Both the position numbers and the translations under genes were made by a program. From positions 6,035,001 through 6,099,000 of the forward strand of contig JANTQA010000036.1 of NCBI GenBank assembly GCA_027625915.1: a stretch of 64,000 nucleotides of DNA, read 5' to 3'. Below are positions 53,721-64,000 of this stretch, in pieces; the first letter of the stretch is position 1, and each line of letters starts with the position of its first letter. This DNA is from Anaeramoeba flamelloides (lineage: Eukaryota > Metamonada > Anaeramoebidae). The notes below the pieces were generated by a model. It did no database searches. It was given only the letters and a program-made list of their open reading frames with translations, and was not told the DNA's origin.

Positions 53721-54462
53721 AACACAAAATTATTGATTTACTTATGAAAATATAAATGAAATGAAAAAAACTTTATTGCATGTTTATATAAAAATTGATC
53801 TTACCTTTTAGATTTTAATTTATCTCAAATATATGTTTACTTAAAGGATATTTTTTCTTTAATGGGCTCTAATAATTGATATCTTTTTTGTTTGATAGAA
53901 TTTTAATTTGTTTGAAATGTTTTCAAATCTTGGAAATTCTAATTTTTTTTTGTCAAGTTTAAATCTTCTTTCATTAATTGATTTTTTTACTTGATCAGGA
54001 GTGTTACTTTAGTTTTAGTAATTATTCTTGGATAATGTAGATTGAAATTCAAAAAAAATATTACTTTTTTTATTAATTCAAACCACTATTGAGTTTGACT
54101 ATTTTTGAGTTAGATAAAATATAACGTGTAAAGAGAATACTTGAAGTAAGTTATATGATTTGAAAAGTTGTTCTTTTACCCCATTGTTTTCTTTTTTTTT
54201 TTTTTTTTTTTGGATTAAAAATCATTTTTATTATTTGAAAATTATATTTACTAAATTTCATAATAAATGACAGAATTTTTTTTTAATTTTTTATTTACTT
54301 TTTTTTATTTTATTTTTAAACGAAAAATACAATTTTCTAGTTTATAGGACCGAATACTAAAATAATAATTATTTTATTATAATAGATAACTATAATTTAT
54401 AAAATTATTTATTTTCAAAATTTGATTTTTAATTGGCCTATTGATTTTGAAATGGAGTTTAT
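53721..54462. other. AT-rich DNA between repeats
   Basis: T-runs near 54191-54211 and 54280; nothing recognised. Confidence 0.4.
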
Positions 54463-55966
54463 ATATATCCCTTAGCACCCCGGATTTGCCAAAATTTCAT
54501 CAAGTTTATTATAACAAAAGTTAAAAATGAATAATTACTATTTTTTTTTCCAAACATAAAAAAATACATCAACAAAGCTACTTTATTGTTGAACTATTTT
54601 GAGTTTTTATTATAATCCAATTCTGGATTCAAGACAAATAAGAAAATAAATATATTAATACATCAATATCTTTTTAAGATATTTATTTTTTTAAAAATTT
54701 TATACCTCAGAAATTTTATTAGAATAATAGTAATTAAAAACTCAATAAATTGATTTATTATTAATAATAAATCTACAAATAACGTTGTTAATTTTATGAT
54801 TAAAAAATTAATAAAAAAATATATTACTGAGAAATGTTAATTTATTTTTTAGATAAATCATTAATAAATATTATATCAAGAGAAAAATGAAATTCATTTC
54901 ATTATACAGAAAATAATTGTTTAATATCAATAAATTATTGAAACTTTTATTTAAACAATAATTAATACTTGAACAAACAAACAAAAAAAAATGTAAAATA
55001 AATTCATTTATTACATTGGGAATTAAACAAGTAAAAACTTTTTTATAGATAAATTAATTAACCCTAAATTTAACAATAAAAATAAAAATAACTTTTAGAT
55101 ATTATTCAAAGATAATACTATAATCTTTGTAAACAATAAATTTTTTTTTTTGGATTTTATTATAGCTAAAAATTTTAATAATATATCTATATGTGAATTT
55201 TTTAATCTGAATTAATACAGATCTTGTAAAATAATTTTTGATCTATGGTCTCTTATTCAATAATATTGCTTATTTTATTTCTAAATTTTAAAAAGTCAAA
55301 AATTAAAAAATATTAAAAATTAATCAAAAAAAATCAATTATTAATCTGACTCGAACTATTGTCTAAATAGTTTAAATTTGAAAAAAAATTCTTGTTGAAA
55401 AAAGGTTACAAAATTTACAATGAAAAAAAAATATTATTTTTTTTTGAAAATTTAATTTATATTTTTTTCATTTTAAAATAATTTAGAATCAAATATATAT
55501 ATTTACATTGTATTTTTTTCTGTAGACGAAATAATTTTTTTATAAGATGTTAAAATATCTTTTGGAATGAATAAATTATTTAATTCAGTAAAATAAGACA
55601 ATTTTAGCGTGGAAAGAACCCCCAAAAAAAGTCCAGTAAAGTTTGATGTATTTTAATCATTAAAACTAGGAAATTTTTGATGTCTAGACAAACTTTTCAA
55701 AAAAAAAAAAAAAAAAAAAAATTTGTTTTTTGACAAATTTTGGATGGAAAAATTAATAAAATGATAATAATCAAAAATTTTTTTTCAAGTGTTGAGACAA
55801 ATTTTTCAAATAATTTTTTTATTGGAAGTAACTATACAATTTTTAATTATCATTTTTCGAAGATAATTGGTTATAAATTATATATCTTATAATCCTTTGA
55901 TTACAACTCAAAATCAAAATTTTGGTTCGAAGGCAATTAATATATTTGGGGCTCTAAGGGATATAT
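54463..55966 (+). mobile_element. AT-rich 1.5-kb TIR element (CCCTTAGCACCCC family)
   Basis: Left end ATATATCCCTTAGCACCCCG; right end GGGGCTCTAAGGGATATAT. It aligns end to end with 28945-30444 (for example TTATTGAACTATTTTGAG, TTGATGTCTAGACAAACTTT). Only short frames. Confidence 0.75.
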
Positions 55967-56925
55967 TGTCAATAATAACCAATTAATGAATAATCCTTGA
56001 ATCTCAACTTATTTGGATATTAGATACAACTAAAAATATGATTCCTCAAAATAATACAACTCTTTAAATATATTATTTTTTTATCATTCTCCCCTTAAAA
56101 ATCTTTTTATTGGCTACAATCACAATTCTAAAAACGGCAGTTTAAATTCAAAATATTTCATAATAAGGTTTAAATATAGCCTAATAGATCTAAAAATTGT
56201 TTATCCTAATTTTTTTTTTTTTTTTGTATTATTTGAATCGGTAAAATTTGAATTTTTCTAATTAAAATACTTTTACTTTTTTTTGTGAAAATTGTATTTT
56301 TTGTCAATTAGATCCATTAAAACTTTTTTTTGTTTTTTGAGTAACTTCAAAAGAGATACTACAAATATTTTTTTTTAAATTTGAATTTTTTCATAGATAT
56401 CCTTTTAAATTTTTTAGTTGTTATTTGAATTTTTATCAAAGAGGATCCTATGAAATTGTTATTTTTTGTTATTTATTGAATTGTTTTAACCAAAAAAAGT
56501 ACAATTTCACAATACTATCATTAGTGTCATGCCACCACTTGAATCTGGAGTATATTCATGGTAAGTGGTTATACCTTTAAGATCTGCTGAGTTAAGTTCT
56601 GTTTTTTTAAGATCTAAACAAGAACAAGTTTATTTATTGTTTTAATGATTTTTTATTCCACCCTCACTTCAAACACTTAAAAGAGAGAGAAAGAGAAAGG
56701 AGGAGGAAGGCAACTCAACACAAACAATTTAATAAAAAAAAAATAAAAAAAAAAGTAGGAAACCAAACAACTTAAAAAAAGGAATTTGGAAAAAGTCAAA
56801 AATATAGAAAATAAAAATTAACTTCTTTATCATTGTTTTTCAAAAAATAATTAACAAAAAAAAAAAAATTAAAAAAAAACAATTAAAAGTATTATTATTA
56901 ATTATTTGATTAAAACAAAGATAAA
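55967..56925. other. Intergenic DNA downstream of the RasGAP gene
   Basis: The stretch 56350-56560 is repeat V copy 2 (similar to 45190-45470). 56125-56170 resembles 21010-21060. A purine-rich run (GAGAGAGAAAGAGAAAGG) lies near 56683, and A-runs precede the gene end. No gene seen. Confidence 0.4.
56350..56560 (+). repeat. Dispersed repeat V, copy 2
   Basis: Shares the TTTCACAATACTATCATTAG ... CCACCACTTGAATCTG block with 45390-45470. Origin unknown. Confidence 0.4.
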
Positions 56926-59111
56926 TTAATTTTCATACAATTCATTTAATAACTGAATAATTTGAGAATTTTGTTTAAAGTGTTGAAATAATTTTTCTTT
57001 GTAGTTTGGAATTAATAATAGTTTAAAAACCTTTTCATAATATAAAAACAATTGATCTTCCTGCACCTCGAAATGCTCTTCTATGTAATCAAAGCTACGT
57101 GATTCCACGATCAAATCATTTACAGAAATTGAATATAAGTCACTTGATAAAGATTTCCCATTACAAACAATCAATTTATTATCTTTTTTCCCAATTATTA
57201 AAAGGTCTTGATTTTGCAAATTTTTACATAGAAAACAAGGATCAATTAAAGTGTCCATGAATACTTTAATTTTCGGGATATATTCAATTATCATTGGATT
57301 TAGCATTTTCATATTTTCGGATTTAAAATGTGTTCCGTTAGCAATGTTTTGAATTATTTTGGAAACTAAAACTAGGGCTCTTCTATTTTGCGGGCAAGGA
57401 ATTATGTCTGTGATACCATATTTTTCAGGAACTACGATTGCGGGGCATAGGAATCGCAAAAAAATAAACCCGGCAATGATTATATATTTGGAATTAGGAA
57501 ACTTTGACGAGGTTATTGAAGAAAGTTTCCAACACAAATCTCTAAATACTAACGGGAACGACAATGGAGAATTTAATATAGTTTTAATTATTTGCTTTGT
57601 AAAACTACTCAATCGGTTATAATTTTCTTTCAAAATATTATCCGTATCATGATTATCGATACCGTTGTTACCTTTTTTAATTTTGTTAATGTCTATTTCG
57701 AAGGATTGCTTACAATTAATAATTTTTTCAATATCTTTTTTCAATAAATTAGAAAGAAAATTGAGTCCAATTAATTTTGTATAGGCATTCATAGTTTTTG
57801 AAGCCATACAGTTCCCCCTAAATAAAGTAGATTCGTTTAAAGTTTTATTAACTTCGTCTTTAATGATTGGCTCTATTAAATATTTATTTTTTTTTTTATT
57901 TTCAAAAATTGAAATCAATGATCTTGAATATATTTCGAGATCAGAAATATTTATTATTCTCGAAAATGTTAGTGTAAATTTAAAATCGTTACCATAAAAT
58001 AATAAATTATTAATTTTTTCAATTTTATCTTTTTTGAAGATTAGTTTTTTTTTTCTTTCTAATTTCTCATTTTCAGAGTCTGAATCCGAATCTGAATCCG
58101 AATCTGAATCCGAATCCGAATCTGAATTTTCTTCATTATCTATAATAAATCTTTTCCTTTCAGTGGGCTTTATAATATCAATATTTCCTTCTTCCACTTG
58201 ATAAAATTTTGTTTTATATTTAATTTTTCTTTTTTTATTAATAATTTCCTCATTTATTAAATCAACCCAGCTCCCTTCTTTTATTAAAATTTCATTCTTA
58301 TTATTTTTTATTGAAGTATTAATATAACCCATTTCTTGGTTATTTTTTTCATTATCATTCACATTGTTATTATTACCATTATTATCGTTTAAAAACAGGT
58401 TATTTAAATATAATAATCTTGATAAAATTTTGGTTTTCCAAATTGTCAAATTTCTTAATAATTCATTATTTTGTTTCATTTCATTTTCTAATTCATTAAA
58501 GGTTAAAGAATTTTGTCTAATTTTATTTATTGAACTAACTTTATTTCTTAATTTAATTTTAAGATTGAGTTGATTTTGGAAAGATTGCTTAATTGATGAC
58601 AACAAAGAAAAAGATAATAATTCATCCATTTGGGGGTTATAATCTTTTTTATAAACATGCTTTTGGAATTGATAATATTTCTCTAATAGTTTAAATGAAT
58701 TAATCCAATTAGTTTTATTTTTGATATCTGAAGTGGCAAAAATAATAGCTTTATTATTCTTTGACAATACAATTTGGAAAACATTTGATAAATATTTATC
58801 TGGTAATGAGGATTTGAATGGAACTAAATTTGAAGACAAAGTTGTGAATTTGAAATTTTGATATAAATTAATAATTGTTGAACTTTTATTATTATTTTTA
58901 TTATAATTTGCTGAAGTTGAAATAATTAAATTATAACCTTTTAATTTGATAAATTTTAATTTCCATTTATTAGAAATTTTACTTTTTGCTAAATAATATA
59001 GTTCATTTTTTTGAAATATTGGTGGATTATCATGATTAGTATTTTCATTATTGATATTATTTTCATTCATATTATTATTAAATTCATTATCATTATTATT
59101 TCTTTCGTTGC

Positions 59112-59166
<55 letters not shown>

Positions 59167-62100
59167 ATTATTATTATTACTACTACTACTTTTACTCATA
59201 CTATTACTACTATTATTATAATTATTATTGTTATTTTCATTATTATCACCAAAAATCTTTGGATCAGTATTCATAAAAAACTGTTGACTCAATTGGAAAG
59301 GATAAATTATTAATAAATTTTTAACATAACAATGGCCTATCTGATTTTGGTCTTCAAATTTACTACATTTAACTAATTTGTTATCTTGGTTAATTGGTTC
59401 CAAAAGATATAGCCAATTAAAATTAATTAAATTTAATAGTTTCAGATTTTTTAATTTATTTGATGTAATTTGATCATTTATTACCTTTTTTTTATACATT
59501 AAGCCGAGTGCATAAATTTTCTCATTATCGATTGTAATATTATTAAAAGTAATTTGAGCGATTTTCATTGTAATTCTTTTTCTCCAAATTTTTAAATGTT
59601 TGATTTTAAACTTGTTTTTATTTAATTTTTCCTTAAGTTCCGTAATAGAAGAAGTGTCATTATATTCTTTATAAAATTGAAATAAATTTTCATTGGAACT
59701 TATTTCTTGTTTTTCTAATAATATTTCATTTTGGATCCATCTGAAATTGGATAACAATTTATTAATTTTCAATTCCTTATTTTTTGATGAGATATTAGAT
59801 AAAAAACTTTTTGATAAAATATTAATAAAATTGCTTAAAATCTTTAAACAAGAAAACCATTTATCAAAATTTTGCTTTGATTGAAAATAAAATTGCTTTG
59901 TTGAGTCATTTGTGATCAAAATAATTTGGTATTGGCTATTATTATTTTTAGTAATATTATTCTTTGTAGATTCAATAATATTCTTCTTGATGGATTTTAT
60001 GGATCTTAGATCATTAATATATAATAAATCCTGCTCTTGATCATTTTTATAAATTAATAATAGCCACCCCCTTAAAACAGCCCATTTAATTGAACTTTTC
60101 GATCTAAATTTGGAATTATAGCTGTAGCCATAAATGTAATTTGACAAATAAATGGGGAAATTTATTTTATTTTGGGGAAACAGATTCCATATTTCTAAAC
60201 ACGTTTTTGCCATTTTATTAGCTTGCTTTTTGGGCTTGGAATTTAAATTAATATCTTGTAATTGATCAACAATTTCAATTTTTTGATTTGTATTATCTTC
60301 CTCTTTTTCGTGATCCTTTTCATTTTTTTTTTTGTCTTTGTCTTTCTCAGAATTGCTTCGGTTTGATTTTGAATGTTTATTTCTTTCCTCTGTAAATAGG
60401 ATTATATCATCAATGCCCTTCTTTGGATCGGCTATTTGCACTTTGTTTGCTGGGATATAGCCGATTTGTGATTGTCCATTATTCTTAATTTTTTTTTCCA
60501 CCTTCCAGTTGGTGCCATTATTTTCTAATAGCAATAATAAATCATCTTCGGAAAAGCTTAATTCATTTTCATTTTCAGCTTTGTAATCTTCCAAACAAAA
60601 TACCCTGATCCTATCGTCATTATTTGGCTTGATCATTAATCTGCAATATCTTGAAATAATAAATTCTCTCCAATTTTTTAAATATTTCATCCAATCCTGA
60701 CATAACTTGATTCTATTTTTAAAATTTTGGTTGACATTTTCATCTTGATTTTCAATCATTTCATTATCATTAAAACTTAGATTTAAATTGGCAAACAATA
60801 TCGACTCGTTGGCTATTTCCTCTTCTAGCCATTTAATCAATGATAAATATTTGGATTTCATATCGCGGGGCTTTTGCTGTTCCAATGGCTTGATTAAAAA
60901 GGTTACTGTAACTGCTATTTTACAAGTGTTAATCCATTTTTTCAATTCTGTTTCATTTTCGACGAGGAATAAATAACTGGATTCTAAAAATTCTAAATAA
61001 AAGCTAATTTCAAATTCCTTGGATTCATTTCTTTCTATTGATTTTATATTTTGTAAATTTAATATTAACTCGCATTTATTATTTTGATTAAAAATCATTA
61101 AATCCCAATTATAAATTAATAAAGTTTTAATTTCCCATTTATTGTTACCAGGCTTGGATTCTTTTAATATCGTACCTTGCATAAAAAGTGGTAGATCTTT
61201 AATAAAACCATTGTTCATTTTATTATGGTTTTCTTCATTACTATTATTTTTATTAACATTGCTCATTTGGCCTTTCAAAATTGAATCTAATAATTGCTTA
61301 TAATTAAATCGATTTTTTTCCTTTTTCGATAAGCTTAATATGTCATCATTTTCCAATTTATATTCAATGTTATTACTTATTTCATTATACGGTATAGGTT
61401 GAATAATGTCTACATCATTTTCGCTAACATGGCCGATTTTATTATTTAATCGGGCCTTTAAAATCCCACCCTCTGGTTTTTTCAATACTATTAACCATTC
61501 AAACTTTTCAAATTCTAAATAATTAACAAAATTATCATTATTATTATTAATCATCGATTTTTTATTCGTTAATGCTCTAATTCTATTATCATTCATATTT
61601 TCAATATTAATTCTACAAACCTTTGATAAGAAATAATTTTTCCAATAATTTAATAAATTGATAGAATTTTTAAAAATTTTCAATAATTCTTCAGGATCTC
61701 TACTTGAAGCGATTTGATCATTTGAATTTCTCTGTAAAAATTTTTCTAATTTATATTGATTTTCTAATTTCTCTTTTAATTGGGTTTTGATCCATTCAAG
61801 TAAATTATAATATTTCTTATTAATACTTTCTTTGTTGTCGTCGATTTTTGGTGGTAATAATAAAGAATTGAATCTTGTTATTGTTTTCACAATACTAAAC
61901 CAAGAAACTAATTCCGAATATTCTAATGTTGCCAATATTAAATTATTGCCTCTTTTAAATTTTATTAAAAATTGCTGATATTTGCCTTGGTGCTTTGTTG
62001 ATTCAATTCTTTTTAAAGAAATTACATTTTTTAAATTATAGGCGACAATTGGTTGTAAAGATGCAGAGCTTTCATAAAAAAATAAACTCCAACAAATGAT

Positions 62101-63414
62101 CACTCCCCAGCATTTGATCATTTTTTCACCTTTTTCTTCAAAATACAAAAATCCTTTTTTTTCAATAGGATATGCAGTTCCGTTGTTTTTTTCGGTTTCA
62201 ATTTCTTCCAATAATTCTAAAGCAATTTGTTTATTAATATTATTAATCGTTAAAATGGAATCACTATTTAATTCTTTTTTTTTCAAATTGTTATTAAATT
62301 TTTCACTGAATTTATTATTAATAATTTTGGAATTAATTTCGAATTTTTTATTATTTATATTTTGAAATTTTTTTGAACTATTTTTGTTATCATTGATTTT
62401 TTTATCATTTTTATTTTGTTTGTTAATATTTTGTTTGCTTTTGTTGTTTGGATTTTTAATGCTTTTATTATTATTATTGATGTTGTTGTTGTTGTTGTTT
62501 TTATTCCCCAGGATGTTATTATTCTGTTGATTGCCTTCGTTTGAATGAGTATTCTGATTTTCGCCATTATTTTGATCATTTGTGAATATATCATTATAAT
62601 TAGCTAATTTAATTATTTGTAATTTTGATTGGGGTACTATTCCTATTGTTTGATCATTTTCTACTTTGAAATATTTTTCATTTATTTGTTTTAATAATTT
62701 AAACCATTGTCTTTTTTGAAAAGATAATTCCTCTTTATTATCAGATTTTTTTTCATTTGATTGGATTGTATAAATGATTTCTTCTTCATCATCCATCATT
62801 GGGTATATTAATCTTGCCTGAAATGATAATAATATGTTCTTTACATAATTAATTTCAGAAATTTTGGAATTTAATAATAAAATTTTATTTAATAATAAAT
62901 TATAGGGATTATGTACATATTCATTTTTTTTCCGATTGGTGCCTTTGTTAAATGTAATAGGTTTTAAATGATTAAATTTTTTATTAATATTTTTATTAAT
63001 ATAATAAATCTTTTTATTTAATTTTTCTAATTTCTTTTCAAATAATTCAATTAGATTAGTAATTTTATTTATTTCATTCTCCTTTCTATTAAATTCGATT
63101 GGCTCTTTTAATTTTATTAAATTTATTAAATTTTGAATGGTATCAAACCATTTATGGAAAGTTGGCTTCTCAAATGCTGTTAAAAATAACGAATTTTGTT
63201 GCCTGGTTTTGATTTCAAACGAATATTGCTTATTGACCTTTGCTTCTGAATTAACAATACTCTGAATATCTTTTAATGGGAAGCAGAAATCTGTTTCAGA
63301 GCTTGGCTTTGATGTTAAATTAAAAAGATTATAATTAATTAATAAAAATAGTTCTCGTTTGTGCTCTTTATAAATATTTGTTTTTTCAGATACTCTTGTA
63401 AAATAAGATATCAA
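56926..63414 (-). CDS. RasGAP protein with five PH / SH3-like modules
   Basis: About 2160 residues (numbered from 63414); stop at 56926-56928. Five PH domains lie at about 1-95, 415-512, 745-840, 1080-1190 and 1463-1590. Each is followed by an SH3-like segment: about 233-265 (partial), 605-675, 940-1000 (the clearest: DYKAENENELSFSEDD ... GYIPANKV), 1280-1370 and 1700-1765. A Ser-Asp/Glu tract and a RasGAP domain follow (about 1785-2060), with the arginine-finger motif TLFRGN (about 1866) and the FLR motif FLRFLCPAIVVPEK (about 1988). It should speed GTP hydrolysis by Ras-type GTPases at phosphoinositide membranes. Low-complexity inserts include a poly-Asn run encoded near 59090-59240. The 5' end is unresolved: the frame is open to 63507 but has no ATG before PH1. 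The ATG at 63450-63452 is out of frame by one base, so a short upstream exon or a one-base error is needed. Confidence 0.9.
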
Positions 63415-63532
63415 TTTGAATTTATAATTTTTATAAAATTCTCCAAATCCATTTGTTTTGGTGGTTGTAAGAATATTTTCTTTTTTTTGATCTATTTGTT
63501 TTGATTTTTATATTATAAATTGTTAGAATATG

Positions 63533-63628
<96 letters not shown>

Positions 63629-64000
63629 ATTGCATTGTATTAATTAAAGTAAAAAAAAATGAGAGATTGATTTTATTTAAAATGATATTTTAGGTATTTA
63701 TAAAAAAATGAATTTGTTAAATTGAAAGATTTATGTTGCTTATCTATTTATTTTTTCTAATTTAATTCCATGGTTCTAATACTATTTTAAATTTTTAATT
63801 TAAAAAAAAAAATATAAAGTTAAAAGTAATATTCACTGATCATCAAATTTAGATGGTGCTTAAGTGTTTTAAAGAAAAATGAAAGATGCGATTTTATTTC
63901 CCAAGTAGTTGTGGGAAATTTTGATCCTTTGATATGAAAGCATACTATATATTGTTAGAAATTTACAAATAATATAACTAAAAAACTTTTTCTTATTATT
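63415..64000. other. 5' flank of the RasGAP gene
   Basis: The part to 63507 is open in the RasGAP frame and probably coding or 5' UTR. The rest is AT-rich with the microsatellite at 63534-63630; nothing else is recognised. Confidence 0.5.
63534..63630. repeat. Composite (TA)n(TG)n(TATG)n microsatellite
   Basis: About 40 bp TA, about 36 bp TG, then TATG units; it lies about 100 bp upstream of the RasGAP reading frame. Confidence 0.97.

Noticed and set aside
59011-59313. Ile-rich plus-strand frame
   Set aside because: It is the antisense reading of the poly-Asn tract in the RasGAP protein.

Overview
This 64-kb window is nuclear DNA of an AT-rich, intron-bearing unicellular eukaryote using the standard code. 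The signs are intergenic DNA of roughly 80% A+T or more, GT-AG introns, polyubiquitin, a heterotrimeric G-protein alpha subunit, a three-repeat Myb, a villin-headpiece protein and a RasGAP, plus proteins padded with Lys/Glu/Asn/Asp low-complexity tracts. The protein style (very long K/E-rich tails, multi-PH signalling proteins) recalls amoeboid protists such as Anaeramoeba or some Amoebozoa. No rRNA or tRNA gene is visible to settle this, so the assignment is inference.

Layout. 1-1896: 3' part of a gene with a PH-like N-terminal region and a charged tail. 1897-9804: a graveyard of mobile DNA (LINE 3' fragments, palindromic MITEs, a 1.5-2 kb TIR element, an interspersed 1.1-kb repeat with nested insertions). 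9805-16206: five-exon Myb gene with a 3.5-kb intron full of repeats. 16207-21948: TIR/foldback elements. 21949-23322 (minus): six-unit polyubiquitin. 23323-33183: repeats, palindromes and decayed coding scraps. 33184-37084: three-exon G-alpha gene with a 2.7-kb intron. 37085-41082: gene-free, with a (CT)n tract. 41083-44112 (minus): RWD-F-box-LRR protein. 45927-52216: a Lys-rich reading frame followed by a gelsolin/villin frame, probably one supervillin-like gene broken at a 13-A run. 52217-56925: repeats between convergent genes. 56926 to about 63450 (minus): five PH/SH3-like modules followed by a RasGAP domain.

The recognisable genes serve eukaryotic signalling (G-alpha, RasGAP), actin organisation (villin-like) and ubiquitin use (polyubiquitin, F-box/RWD). 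There is no operon-like arrangement, and their adjacency need not be functional. The most unusual content is the multi-module RasGAP, the RWD-F-box-LRR fusion, the likely split supervillin-like gene, and a dense set of short inverted-repeat element families whose insertion history can be read by comparing copies.
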